From assembly GCF_003012915.1 (NCBI RefSeq), contig NZ_CP027770.1:930001-994000 (forward strand): DNA of 64,000 bases. The letters are read 5' to 3'. The notes beneath the pieces were generated by a model. That model saw only the letters and a program-made list of their open reading frames with translations, was not told where the DNA came from and searched no databases. Below, one piece after another: positions 17,708 through 27,419 of this stretch (its first letter is position 1; the number at the start of each line of letters is the position of its first letter). The stretch comes from Staphylococcus felis (GTDB lineage Bacteria; Bacillota; Bacilli; Staphylococcales; Staphylococcaceae). The position numbers and the translations under genes were made by a program.

Positions 17708-18525
17708 CACAGATAAAGCGTATTCCTTGGCTTGTTTGGGTGTGTATCGGATATATAGTGTGTATTGTTCTTGCCCAATTTGGGGTGTCTGAAGGACGTG
17801 CATTTGAAGTGCATTTAGGTGATACATTATTGCCAATCAGTGCTGAACATTGGTTAGGTACAGATGATTACGGAAGAGACTTGTTTTCACGTATCGTCAT
17901 GGGTGCGCGTGATACATTGCTTGTGAGTTTATTAACACTTCTCGTCACTGTTCTCATCGGAGTGCCTATCGGTTTAGTAGCAGGCTATTTCAAAGGATAT
18001 ATAGATCGCATGATTATGCGCATAGTTGATATCGGTCTAAGTATTCCAGAGTTTGTTTTGATGATTGCGATGGCTAGCTTTTTAAAGCCAAGTATTTGGA
18101 ATTTAGTAATCGCGATGACACTTTTGCGATGGATGACATATGCGCGTATGACTCGTACGATTGCTGGGGGTGTCCGTGACATGGACTACATTCGAATGGC
18201 TAAAATGTTCAAAGTACCGACACCTATCATTATGATTCGTCATGTTGTACCACATATTTTGCCATCGCTTCTCGTTATAATGACTGTTGATTTTGGCAAG
18301 ATTATTTTATATATATCCTCGCTATCATTTTTAGGACTAGGTGCACAACCCCCATCACCAGAGTGGGGCGCAATGCTGAATGCAGGACGTAGCTTTATGA
18401 CAACACATCCTGTCATGTTAATTGCGCCAGCTGTGATGATTACAGTGACCATTTTGATATTCCAACTAACAGGCGATACATTGCGCGATCATTTTATGAA
18501 AGAGGGGCGTGAGCTTCATGAATAA
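17704..18525 (+). CDS. nikC: NikC, nickel ABC importer permease
   Basis: 273 residues, a DppC/OppC-type permease. The family landmark HWLGTDDYGRDLFSRI is present near residue 55, as is the coupling-helix region DYIRMAKMFKVPTPIIMIRHVVPH. The C-terminal SLSFLGLGAQPPSPEWGAML is also typical. It overlaps the genes on both sides by a few bases within the nik operon. Confidence 0.9.
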   Translation: MTQIKRIPWLVWVCIGYIVCIVLAQFGVSEGRAFEVHLGDTLLPISAEHWLGTDDYGRDLFSRIVMGARDTLLVSLLTLLVTVLIGVPIGLVAGYFKGYIDRMIMRIVDIGLSIPEFVLMIAMASFLKPSIWNLVIAMTLLRWMTYARMTRTIAGGVRDMDYIRMAKMFKVPTPIIMIRHVVPHILPSLLVIMTVDFGKIILYISSLSFLGLGAQPPSPEWGAMLNAGRSFMTTHPVMLIAPAVMITVTILIFQLTGDTLRDHFMKEGRELHE

Positions 18526-19294
18526 GCTACTTGAGATACAAGACTTAACTGTCCGTCATGTGTCTCATACACTTGTTGACCATATTCATCTCAATCTTTA
18601 TGAAGAAAAGGTTAATGTTTTGATTGGTGAAAGTGGTTCTGGCAAAAGTATGACAGCTAAAGCGATATTGAATGCGGTGCCAAAAGGGATTGATGTAACG
18701 ATGGATAGTATGATATTCAAAGGTGAAAGGGTACAGTCAATCCAATCTCACCTTGGTCGAAATATTGGTTATATCTCACAAGATTATACACATAGTTTTA
18801 ATGCGCATATGACTATCGGGAAGCAACTAATTGCGATTTATCGGCAGCATTTTAACGTATCTAAGGCAGAAGCTTACCAAAAAGTGTTACGTGCACTAAA
18901 ATGGGTAGACTTGCATCATATTGATATGATGAAGCGTTATCGTTTTTCATTGTCAGGAGGTCAGCTTGAACGAGTGCTTATAGCGAGCGTGATGATGTTA
19001 AATCCCTCATTGATTATTGCGGATGAACCGACAGCATCACTTGATGTCGTAACGGGACATCATATTATGTCATTGTTGCAGCATTTAGCAGATGCGCATG
19101 GGGTGACGTTGTTCATCATTACACATAATCTGTCACACGTCCAACGATTTAGTGACTACATCAATGTGATGAGAGAAGGACGCATGATTGATCAAGGGAC
19201 AAAAGCGTATTTTGAAAATAATCATGTCAGTGCATATACGAAGCAACTCTTTCAACGTCGAAGTCAGCTCAAACGTGGTGATTATCATGCTTAA
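18518..19294 (+). CDS. nikD: NikD, nickel ABC importer ATPase
   Basis: 258 residues with Walker A GESGSGKS, ABC signature LSGGQLERV and Walker B LIIADEPTAS. An in-frame GTG nine bases earlier abuts the AGAGGGG ribosome site, so the ATG at 18518 is preferred. The signature has LSGGQLERV where most oligopeptide ATPases have LSGGQ-(Q/M)-QRV; the same substitution style is seen in NikD proteins. It drives uptake together with NikE. Confidence 0.88.
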   Translation: MNKLLEIQDLTVRHVSHTLVDHIHLNLYEEKVNVLIGESGSGKSMTAKAILNAVPKGIDVTMDSMIFKGERVQSIQSHLGRNIGYISQDYTHSFNAHMTIGKQLIAIYRQHFNVSKAEAYQKVLRALKWVDLHHIDMMKRYRFSLSGGQLERVLIASVMMLNPSLIIADEPTASLDVVTGHHIMSLLQHLADAHGVTLFIITHNLSHVQRFSDYINVMREGRMIDQGTKAYFENNHVSAYTKQLFQRRSQLKRGDYHA

Positions 19295-19991
19295 AGTTGA
19301 AGCGGTAGGTTTTTCTTATGGACAGAATCTCATATTAAATCAAATCACCTTTGATGTTATGCCTGGGGAAATTGTCGGTATTGTCGGTATAAGTGGTTCA
19401 GGTAAATCAACATTAGGCCGTTTGATTTTACAAGAAATGGCACCTAACCAAGGACGAATAGCGTCTACATACGAATCAGTACTTCCTATTTTTCAACATG
19501 CGACGTATGCATTTAATCCAAAGTTAACGATACAAGCTTCGTTAAATGAGGCTGCTCAGTATCAACAGCAAACAGAAAAAGAGATCAAAGCTTATCGTGA
19601 TGAGTTGATGAGTCAAATGGAATTACCCAAACATCTTTTATCGCATTACCCGAGTGATGTCAGTGGTGGGCAGCTTCAACGGTTTAATGTCATACGGACG
19701 TTAATGTTAAAACCGGACCTACTTATTTGTGATGAAGTGACAGCCAATTTAGACGTTGTTGCAGAAGCTAAAATGGCGCATCAATTAAAACGTTATGCAG
19801 AAGAAGCGGGTAAAGCAATGATTATCATTTCGCATGATATTGCTTTTTTGCAAGGCATTGTCAATCGCATCATCGTCTTGCATGAAGGGCAGTTGGTAGA
19901 TGACTTCCCGATTTCAGAGTTGTTTGAGACGTCAAGACATCCAGCAACACAAGATTTGTTACGAATTTATACAGATATGATGTCGGTATAA
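19287..19991 (+). CDS. nikE: NikE, nickel ABC importer ATPase
   Basis: 234 residues with Walker A GISGSGKST, signature VSGGQLQRF and Walker B LLICDEVTANLD. The open frame extends 33 codons into nikD, but the ATG at 19287 starts the natural ABC fold (MLKVEAVGFSYGQN) and overlaps the nikD stop by 8 bases. Glutamate-to-valine change is seen after the Walker B glutamate (DEVTAN for DEPTAN), which is tolerated in this family. Last gene before a strong terminator. Confidence 0.88.
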   Translation: MLKVEAVGFSYGQNLILNQITFDVMPGEIVGIVGISGSGKSTLGRLILQEMAPNQGRIASTYESVLPIFQHATYAFNPKLTIQASLNEAAQYQQQTEKEIKAYRDELMSQMELPKHLLSHYPSDVSGGQLQRFNVIRTLMLKPDLLICDEVTANLDVVAEAKMAHQLKRYAEEAGKAMIIISHDIAFLQGIVNRIIVLHEGQLVDDFPISELFETSRHPATQDLLRIYTDMMSV

Positions 19992-20033
19992 TGGTTGCGC
20001 TACGTTGGCATCATCAGTTTATGATTATAAATA

Positions 20034-20080
20034 GAAAGAGCTATGAAAAATGTATGATTAGCATTTTTCATAGCTCTTTT
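20034..20080. terminator. Terminator of the nik operon
   Basis: AAAGAGCTATGAAAAATG pairs with CATTTTTCATAGCTCTTT across a nine-base loop and runs into TTTT. The left A-rich side can also stop the convergent teichoic acid gene. Confidence 0.9.
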
Positions 20081-20094
20081 GCGTGGCGTTATAT

Positions 20095-22266
20095 TTAATG
20101 TTGAGTCTCAATATAGTTGTGAATTATGTCCCCAATATACTTTGAAGCTTGTCCATTCTCAGTAGTACAAAAACGTTCGTAAAAGCGATCGATTTTGGGT
20201 TGATACTGTTGTTGCAATAGATCTAAGTCTTTCAGTCCATGAATAAGAGAGGACGCATCAGTGTAGATTGGACCGGGTAAATCTTCATGATAATCAATGT
20301 AAAAGCCACGCAAATCATTTGCATACTTGTTGATATCATATGCAAAGAAAAGTTGTGGGCGCTTTAATATACCATAATCAAACATAACAGAAGAGTAATC
20401 TGTAATTAAACAATCACTCATCAAATAGAGTTCAGAAACATTCTGATAGTTTGACACATCATATGCAAACCCTTCATATCCAGAAAGATCTAGCTGATTG
20501 GCAATAAGATAATGCATGCGCAATAAGACAACTGTATTTTTGCCTAGTGCTTGCTGCATCTGTGCTAAATCAATTTTTAGATCGAATGTATAAGCATCAG
20601 CTTCGATATATTCATCGTCTCGCCATGTCGGTGCATATAGCACAACACGTTTATGTGAAGGGATACCTAATGATGATTTAAGTGATTGAATATAATCTGC
20701 ATCATCTTGATGATTCACTAAAATATCATTTCTAGGGTAGCCAATCTCTAAAATTTGATCACGTTGCATCCAAAATGCCGATTGAAAGATGTCTGTCGAA
20801 TACGCATTAGGCGAAATGAGAAAGTCCCACCGTTGTGTCGCGCGATAAAAATTGCGCTTATATTTTGGCGTTGTGGTATTGGGCAAACGGACTTGTTTCA
20901 TATCATTGGCTAAACGTTTCAGTGGTGTGCCATGCCATGTTTGAATATAAAGTTGATTCGGTTTCTTTTTCAAATAGAGTGGTAATCTAGCGTTAGTGAC
21001 CCAAACTTGCGCAGTTTTGAAAAGATTGTAATACGCTTTACTGCCTTTTTTAATGACATGTACATCATCAGGTAATGATGGGTGATTGACGTCTTGTAGA
21101 ATCCAATAATAATGATAATCAGGATAGTGTGTCTTCATATAGTCATAAATAGCTTGAGGACTGTCATTAAATGATTTACCACCAAAGGATTCAAAAAGCA
21201 CCGTTTTAGGTTTCACTGCACGTGTTGAGTTATATAACATATACTTCGAATAATGTTTACTCGGCTTATTCAAAGCAATATTTTTTAATAAGCGACTACG
21301 ATAACGATATTTATTTAAAAACCATGCCAAAGGTACATACTGCCACTTTAAAGAGAGAAGCTCTAACTTAAAGAGTAACTTTTGACGATAGTTCATAACA
21401 GGCTTTAATAAAGGAATGATTTGAGATAGGACCTCATGAAATGCCTGATAACGAGCCTTAATATCACGATGACTAGGGTCAAATGCTTTATAAATCTTGT
21501 CAAGCATCTCTTGTAAGATGACATGGCGCACTGCATCATTATTTGATCGTGCTAACGCATCGTAAAAAGCAGCAATATAATCAGAAAAAGTCTCATCAAA
21601 TTGACGTGCAGTTAACTTTGAACCGTAGAAAGGGTCGAATACTTCCCCTTTATAGTAAAATGCAATACCACTTAGTTTAGTCGCAGTATGAGTTAAATTT
21701 ATATAATCAATGAGGAATGACCAGTCTACATAAATCGATAAATCTGTATTAAAAGCTAAGCCGTACTCTTGTATGATAGATGTCTTGAAGATGATATTAC
21801 TGATGGCCCGATGCTTAAGTAAAGGTGCAACCCTCTCATCGTCTGTTAAATGATCGTATGTTAACGTTGTAGCGTCAAAACGAGTAGATGGCTCAACTGT
21901 AAAAGGTGAGATAGGCGCGAATAATATATCTTCATGAGCAAGTGCTGATAAATAAGTTTCAATTGTATATGGCGATAAAGTATCATCAGCATCTAAAAAC
22001 ATCAGATAAGGTGTTTCAACGTGAGACATGCCAATATTTCGAGCATGAGCATGTCCATGATTTTGGTCAAGTGTAATCACGCGTACCGATTTATGATAGT
22101 GCTCAAGTGATGTCATTAATAAACGTTCGCTTTCATCAGTTGACCCGTCATTAACAACAATCACTTCAAAATCTTGAGACGTTTGGTGTATGACAGATGT
22201 CACACACGACTCAATATAATCAGCCGCATTATACATTGGTATAATAATCGTTAATGGATGTGTCAT
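20095..22266 (-). CDS. Two-domain GT2 / CDP-glycerol glycerophosphotransferase (TagF-like)
   Basis: 723 residues. The N-terminal ~230 residues are a GT2 glycosyltransferase (IIIPMYNAADYI, VVNDGSTDES, DADD). The C-terminal ~390 residues are a TagF-type domain that transfers glycerol- or ribitol-phosphate from a CDP-alditol onto teichoic acid: FESFGGKSFNDSP, YIQTWHGTPLKRLAND, YAPTWRDDEY, LRMHYLIAN and LITDYSSVMFDYG. Membrane-associated but without spans. It is a close paralogue of the next gene. The acceptor and exact sugar are unknown. It runs convergently with the nik operon. Confidence 0.85.
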   Translation of the reverse strand: MTHPLTIIIPMYNAADYIESCVTSVIHQTSQDFEVIVVNDGSTDESERLLMTSLEHYHKSVRVITLDQNHGHAHARNIGMSHVETPYLMFLDADDTLSPYTIETYLSALAHEDILFAPISPFTVEPSTRFDATTLTYDHLTDDERVAPLLKHRAISNIIFKTSIIQEYGLAFNTDLSIYVDWSFLIDYINLTHTATKLSGIAFYYKGEVFDPFYGSKLTARQFDETFSDYIAAFYDALARSNNDAVRHVILQEMLDKIYKAFDPSHRDIKARYQAFHEVLSQIIPLLKPVMNYRQKLLFKLELLSLKWQYVPLAWFLNKYRYRSRLLKNIALNKPSKHYSKYMLYNSTRAVKPKTVLFESFGGKSFNDSPQAIYDYMKTHYPDYHYYWILQDVNHPSLPDDVHVIKKGSKAYYNLFKTAQVWVTNARLPLYLKKKPNQLYIQTWHGTPLKRLANDMKQVRLPNTTTPKYKRNFYRATQRWDFLISPNAYSTDIFQSAFWMQRDQILEIGYPRNDILVNHQDDADYIQSLKSSLGIPSHKRVVLYAPTWRDDEYIEADAYTFDLKIDLAQMQQALGKNTVVLLRMHYLIANQLDLSGYEGFAYDVSNYQNVSELYLMSDCLITDYSSVMFDYGILKRPQLFFAYDINKYANDLRGFYIDYHEDLPGPIYTDASSLIHGLKDLDLLQQQYQPKIDRFYERFCTTENGQASKYIGDIIHNYIETQH

Positions 22267-22303
22267 AAAATAACCTCTTAATTTTTTTATTATGCTCCCT
22301 ATT

Positions 22304-22380
22304 ATAGTAAAGAAACCGACATGTTAAAAATAAAATAGTAAAGAAACCGACATGTTAAAAATAAAAATTAACATGTCGGT
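22304..22380 (-). repeat. Tandem 31-bp direct repeat merged with a terminator hairpin
   Basis: Two exact 31-base units (22304-22334 and 22335-22365) each contain AAACCGACATGTTAAAAAT. The second unit's ACCGACATGTTAA pairs with TTAACATGTCGGT at 22368-22380, making the terminator of the upstream teichoic acid gene. The duplication may have arisen by slippage. Confidence 0.85.
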
Positions 22381-22385
22381 AAAAA

Positions 22386-24557
22386 TTAACCTTCATTTTT
22401 TTTGATTTCTTGATAAATCATATCTCCAATGAATTTGGAAGCTTTACCATTTTCAATAGAGCAAAAACGATTATAAAAAGTGTCTATATTTTTTTTGTAA
22501 TCTTTCTTGATTTGGTCAATATTTTTTAGTCCAGCTATCAATTCTACTGGATCTGTATATATAGGACCAGGTAAGTCGTTATGATAATCAATATAGAAGC
22601 CACGTAAATTTTTATCGTATTTTTCAATGTCATATGCAAAGAAAAATTGAGGTCTTTTGAGTATACCATAGTCAAACATTACCGAAGAATAGTCAGTAAT
22701 TAAACAATCACTTATTAAATATAACTCTGAAATATCGCTATAGTTTGACACATCATATGCGAAATCTTCATATCCATTCAAGTCTAAGGCATTTGCGATA
22801 AGATAATGCATTCGTAGAAGAATAACGTATTCGTCTCCTAGCTCCTTCTTAAGTCTTGGTAAATCGATTTTGAGATCAAAAGTATATTTGCCTTTTTTTA
22901 TAAATTCATCATCTCGCCAAGTGGGAGCATACATGATTATCTTTTTATTTAGAGGAATATTTAAGTCTTCACGTATATTTGCTTTTAATTTTTCATCATT
23001 TGATTTTTTAACTAAAATATCATTACGAGGATAACCAATTTCTAAAATATCGTCTGTTGACATCCAAAAAGCAGTTCTAAAAATTTCTGTAGAATAATGG
23101 TTTGGAGAAATTAAGTAATCCCAACGTGATGCTTCAGCGTGAAAATTTTTCTTATATAAAGACGTCGTGGTACCAGGCATACGAACAACCTTCATATCAT
23201 TAGCTAAGCGTTTTAATGGTGTGCCATGCCATGTTTGGATATATATTTGATTAGGTTTTTTATTTAAATATAAAGGTAATCGTGCATTTGTTACCCAAAA
23301 CTTAGCTTCTGAATAAGCTTTATAATACGCATCAGTTTCTTTTTTGACTTTTACAACTGAGTGTGGAGAATCATTATTTTCAGGATCTTTAAAAATCCAC
23401 TTATATTTTAATTCTGGATAAGTATCTTTCATATATTCGTAAATATATTTAGGGCTATCACTGTAATTTTTACCACCAAATGATTCAAATACAATAGTTT
23501 TATTATCAACATTTTGCTCTTTATCAGATAAAAAGTATTTAGAACGTGAGTAGCCTTTTTGTCTAAGCAATATACGTTTGATATGACGAGTAATAAACCT
23601 TAATTTATTAATCTTGCTAGCTAGCTTGGGACGTTTAATCATCAGAGCAAACATTTCAAAAGCAAATAAAATTTTCTTTTCTTTAACTATAGATATTCCT
23701 AATTTACGTGAAACGTAATGCAGTTGGTGTTTATGAGTTTCATAACGCGAAGGTGTTGCTTTTAAATTAGGGGTAAACTCTGTATGTAATTTTTCTAACA
23801 TTTTTTTCTTTATAAAGTAACGGACATTTGAATCCTTAACTCGAGATAAAGAATCGATAAAACTTTTTGCATAGTCTTCAAATAATATGTCAAAATTTTG
23901 TTCTGATAAAGTATTGGTTTCAAAAGGATCATAAACTTCCCCTTTGAAATAAAATGGGAATTTAGTTATTCGAACAAATTCATTTGCATATTGCATGTAT
24001 TCCAATATAAATGACCAGTCTGAATAAACTTTAAGGTTTTCATTAAATTTAATATTATGTCCTTTTACGATACCTGTTTTAAATACAATATTACATACAG
24101 TATTTTTTCGTAAAAAGGAATTGGCGTTATTTTTTATATTGTAATAATGGATTTGTACTTTATTTTTATCAACATATTGTGGTATTTGTAAACTAAAATC
24201 ATGAACTGGAGCAATTAGTGCATCTAAACCATTCAAATGTTTTAAATAGAAATTGATAGCATATGTTGTAAGTTTGTCATCAGAATCTACAAACATGAAA
24301 TATGGCGTTTTAACATTTGCAATACCAACATTACGTGCATACGCATGTCCATGATTATTAGCTAAATATATATATTTTACATCTTTTTTATAATCTTTTA
24401 GTGCTTCATCTAGTAATATTTTACTATCGTCTGTAGAACCATCATTGACGATTATTAAATCGAAATTTTGGTTTCGCTGTCTTTTTATATGGTCTATGCA
24501 ATCGCTAATGTATTCTTCTGAATTATAAAGTGTTACTATTATCGATAGTTTATTCAT
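22386..24557 (-). CDS. Two-domain GT2 / CDP-glycerol glycerophosphotransferase (paralogue)
   Basis: 723 residues when started at the ATG preceded by AAAAGGAAG; an in-frame start six codons earlier is weaker. Same layout as its neighbour: GT2 domain (IIVTLYNSEEYI, VNDGSTDDS, DSDD), then TagF-like domain (FESFGGKNYSDSP, YIQTWHGTPLKRLAND, TWRDDEF, LRMHYLIAN, ITDYSSVMFDYG). The C-terminal domains of the two are far more alike than the linker regions. This copy is clearly more AT-rich, with many A/T third positions, which suggests separate histories rather than a recent tandem duplication. Probable teichoic acid polymerase or primer enzyme. Confidence 0.83.
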   Translation of the reverse strand: MNKLSIIVTLYNSEEYISDCIDHIKRQRNQNFDLIIVNDGSTDDSKILLDEALKDYKKDVKYIYLANNHGHAYARNVGIANVKTPYFMFVDSDDKLTTYAINFYLKHLNGLDALIAPVHDFSLQIPQYVDKNKVQIHYYNIKNNANSFLRKNTVCNIVFKTGIVKGHNIKFNENLKVYSDWSFILEYMQYANEFVRITKFPFYFKGEVYDPFETNTLSEQNFDILFEDYAKSFIDSLSRVKDSNVRYFIKKKMLEKLHTEFTPNLKATPSRYETHKHQLHYVSRKLGISIVKEKKILFAFEMFALMIKRPKLASKINKLRFITRHIKRILLRQKGYSRSKYFLSDKEQNVDNKTIVFESFGGKNYSDSPKYIYEYMKDTYPELKYKWIFKDPENNDSPHSVVKVKKETDAYYKAYSEAKFWVTNARLPLYLNKKPNQIYIQTWHGTPLKRLANDMKVVRMPGTTTSLYKKNFHAEASRWDYLISPNHYSTEIFRTAFWMSTDDILEIGYPRNDILVKKSNDEKLKANIREDLNIPLNKKIIMYAPTWRDDEFIKKGKYTFDLKIDLPRLKKELGDEYVILLRMHYLIANALDLNGYEDFAYDVSNYSDISELYLISDCLITDYSSVMFDYGILKRPQFFFAYDIEKYDKNLRGFYIDYHNDLPGPIYTDPVELIAGLKNIDQIKKDYKKNIDTFYNRFCSIENGKASKFIGDMIYQEIKKNEG

Positions 24558-24711
24558 ACAAATCTTCCTTTTCAAATTTCTTTTATCATAGGGTATTATA
24601 GCATTTCCAAATAAGGTAAAATAGTAATATCCATAAATAAATTATTATAACTATTTAAGAAACTTAGTATAGCGAGACATTAGAACTTTTTATATAGGAA
24701 AGAGGAATTAA

Positions 24712-26193
24712 ATGATTTACACAGTGGCTTCAGTATTAGCAAAGGAACATGGCGGTAGAACTAAATCATTACTAAATAGAATCAAATTATACAGGGAAGA
24801 ATTAGGGATTGAGCAAGTTATTTTAACAACAAATTACAATGCGAACTATAACAGTGTTTATAATTTATATAAGGAAAAAGAAGTTATAAGTACTGATCAA
24901 AAGATAGTAAATATTTACGATTGGTTATCCAATTATAATTTACTTAAAGATAAGAAAAACAAAGTCTTCAAACGGCGTATAAAAGAGCAAGATTTACCTA
25001 TTGAAAATTATTATTTGAGATCAGATGCAGAAAAAAATTGTATAAGATATTATGATATAAAGACTGACAATTATCTTATGTATCGCAATTACTACAAGGG
25101 AACGGATATTGCAAAATTTGACGATTTTTTTACTAGTGGTGTTCGTCATAAGATTGAAAGATGGGAATATAATGATAGCGGTATTTTGCATAGAATAACT
25201 AATTATAGTCGTAAGTATAACACTAAACTTGTAGAAAAGTATTATGATTTAAATGGGCGTCTATATTGTAAAAAATTTTATGATAATACGCCAGAAGCTA
25301 AACTTAATATGATATTAATATATGAAAATGAAGTCCCATCTTTTAGTTTTTCTAATGAAAAAGACCTATTTACTCATTTTTTTAATGCCTTTTTCTTACC
25401 TGGCGATATCATTTTTAATGATGCTAGATTACTTGATAAATCATTAATAAATTGTAAAATTGATATTAAACCAATATTAGTTTTCCATAGTTCACATTTA
25501 GAAGGAAATAATACTAAAAACTCTTACAAATTAGCTTTAAGTAACTCGGAAAAAGTGTATAAGTATTATTTATTAACAAACCATCAAAAAGAAGATATAC
25601 AAAACGTGTACAATATCGGGGATGAAAAATTCGCAGTAATTCCACATTTCATTAAGCCTTCAATAACTACGAGAAATAGAAAAAATCAATTTGTTTTTAT
25701 GGGAAGATTTAGTCCAGAAAAGCAAATTGATCACATTATTGAAAGTTTTTATAAATATGTAGAAAAAGGTTATCTGTTTAATCTAATGTTATTCGGTGGG
25801 AAACCGGGAAAAGAACGAGAAAAAATTGAGAAGTTAATCAAAGAATATAACTTAGAAGAAAGAGTGACAATCAAAGAATTCACTAATAATCCAAGTGAGG
25901 TTTTTGCTGAATCAAGGGCATCTTTAGTGACAAGTAAGTATGAAGGATTTCCGCTTAGTATTATGGAAAGTATTAATGAAGGGTGTCCCGTTATCTCATA
26001 TGATATAAGGTATGGTCCAAGAGAAATCATAGAAGACAATAAAAATGGAATACTAGTTGAGAAAGATAATATTAAAGAATTTTCAGAAGCTATGATGAAA
26101 ATTACAGATAACCCGTTAGAAGATGTTGAAACTAAAGAAAATATTAAATACCAATCAGCTATAGCAAATTTTAAAAAATTAATTAAGGATTAA
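24712..26193 (+). CDS. TarM/GtfA-like GT4 glycosyltransferase
   Basis: 493 residues, the same length as S. aureus TarM. N-terminal part carries GGRTKSLLNR (the donor-side glycine motif) and a DUF1975-like beta-rich insertion to about residue 220. The C-terminal GT-B half has VFMGRFSPEKQID, VTSKYEGFPLSIMESI with the EX7E glutamates, and YDIRYGPREIIEDNKNG. Family members add alpha-linked sugars to wall teichoic acid repeats or to serine-rich proteins. The neighbours favour teichoic acid. AT-rich; divergent from the TagF-like genes; ribosome site AAAGAGG. Confidence 0.8.
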   Translation: MIYTVASVLAKEHGGRTKSLLNRIKLYREELGIEQVILTTNYNANYNSVYNLYKEKEVISTDQKIVNIYDWLSNYNLLKDKKNKVFKRRIKEQDLPIENYYLRSDAEKNCIRYYDIKTDNYLMYRNYYKGTDIAKFDDFFTSGVRHKIERWEYNDSGILHRITNYSRKYNTKLVEKYYDLNGRLYCKKFYDNTPEAKLNMILIYENEVPSFSFSNEKDLFTHFFNAFFLPGDIIFNDARLLDKSLINCKIDIKPILVFHSSHLEGNNTKNSYKLALSNSEKVYKYYLLTNHQKEDIQNVYNIGDEKFAVIPHFIKPSITTRNRKNQFVFMGRFSPEKQIDHIIESFYKYVEKGYLFNLMLFGGKPGKEREKIEKLIKEYNLEERVTIKEFTNNPSEVFAESRASLVTSKYEGFPLSIMESINEGCPVISYDIRYGPREIIEDNKNGILVEKDNIKEFSEAMMKITDNPLEDVETKENIKYQSAIANFKKLIKD

Positions 26194-26209
26194 AATGGGA
26201 GATGGAAAA

Positions 26210-27142
26210 GTGAAGGTACTTATAACAGGTGGTGCAGGTTTTATAGGATCAAATTTAGCAAAATACTTTTTTGATAAAGGAGAAGAAGTGTTTGTTCTAG
26301 ATAACCTTTCGACGGGACATTTAGAAAATATTAGTTTTTTAGACAAGAGTTATTTTTTTAAAGGTGATATTACAGATACAAAATTCGTAGAAGAAGTATT
26401 TGATAATCATCATTTTGATATAGTGGTTCATCTAGCAGCTGTTGTAAGCGTTGTAGATACTGTTAATGATCCAATAACATCACAGAAAGTAAATATACAG
26501 GGAACACTCGATATTTTGAAGATAATAAAAGAAAAAAATGAAAATATCAAGCGTTTTTTATTTGCTTCTTCTGCTGCTGTTTATGGGAATACATCTGATT
26601 TACCTAAAAAAATGGACTCTTTAATTTCTCCTGAGTCACCTTATGCAATAGAAAAATTTAGTGGAGAGCAGTATACTAAGTTGTTTTATAAATTATATGG
26701 AATACCCACTACAGCTTTAAGGTTTTTCAATATATATGGTCCTAAGCAAGATCCAAATTCTCAGTATTCAGGAGTTATCTCTATCATGATGGATTGTTTT
26801 GAAAACAATAAAACGTTTACTTTTTATGGTGATGGCGAACAATCTAGAGACTTCGTTTATATAACAGATTTAATAAAATCAATAGAATTGATTTTATCCG
26901 ATTCTGATAGTATAGGTAGAATTTATAATGTAGGTACAGGAAATAGTACATCATTGAATGAAGTCTTTAATGCATTTTGTAAAATTTATGAAAAAAGAAT
27001 ACCTGTTGAATATGAAGATTTTAGGAATGGTGATGTAAAACATTCTCTTGCAGATATTTTGCCATTAAAGAAAATAGGGTATGAGCCGGAATACGATATT
27101 AATAAAGGATTAGAGGAATATTTCAAAGTGTTAAACCAATAA
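26210..27142 (+). CDS. NAD-dependent sugar epimerase (GalE/WbpP-like, extended SDR)
   Basis: 310 residues. The NAD-binding GGAGFIGSNLA is at the N-terminus, the catalytic Ser and YxxxK lie in SSAAVYG and YAIEK, and the family's RFFNIYGPKQDPNSQYSGV is present. Start is taken as GTG at 26210, giving the usual MKVLITGGAGFIG beginning with GGGAGATGG upstream; an ATG five codons earlier is possible. It is 16 bases after the TarM-like gene and probably co-transcribed. A likely job is making the UDP-sugar (UDP-Gal, UDP-GalNAc or similar) used by that transferase; specificity cannot be read by eye. Confidence 0.82.
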   Translation: MKVLITGGAGFIGSNLAKYFFDKGEEVFVLDNLSTGHLENISFLDKSYFFKGDITDTKFVEEVFDNHHFDIVVHLAAVVSVVDTVNDPITSQKVNIQGTLDILKIIKEKNENIKRFLFASSAAVYGNTSDLPKKMDSLISPESPYAIEKFSGEQYTKLFYKLYGIPTTALRFFNIYGPKQDPNSQYSGVISIMMDCFENNKTFTFYGDGEQSRDFVYITDLIKSIELILSDSDSIGRIYNVGTGNSTSLNEVFNAFCKIYEKRIPVEYEDFRNGDVKHSLADILPLKKIGYEPEYDINKGLEEYFKVLNQ

Positions 27143-27232
27143 CAATATAATTAGATGTTTAAATAAATCGATGTTTCTAAATTTGATATATACTAAGGCG
27201 CTATGTCCAATAAGATTGGCGAACCAATACGT

Positions 27233-27270
27233 AGAGATTAAGTAGCATAAAGTTACTTAATCTCTTTTTT
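27233..27270 (+). terminator. Terminator after the epimerase gene
   Basis: AGAGATTAAGTA pairs with TACTTAATCTCT, nine-base loop, followed by TTTTTT. Confidence 0.92.
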
Positions 27271-27312
27271 GAATTAGCTGTAAAAGGTTTGTACATAAAA
27301 TGAAGATATCCT

Positions 27313-27347
27313 ATTTAGGACTGATGATTTACTCACCAGTCCTAAAT
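27313..27347 (-). terminator. Hairpin downstream of tctA
   Basis: ATTTAGGACTG pairs with CAGTCCTAAAT across a 13-base loop, 73 bases past the tctA stop. No strong U-run, so either a weak terminator or an mRNA 3' structure. Confidence 0.5.
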
Positions 27348-27419
27348 GGTACAGAAAGCATTTAATATTGTTAAAAGATAAAGTGTCAGTTAATTTTCAA
27401 AATAACGCCACTGCTTTTC

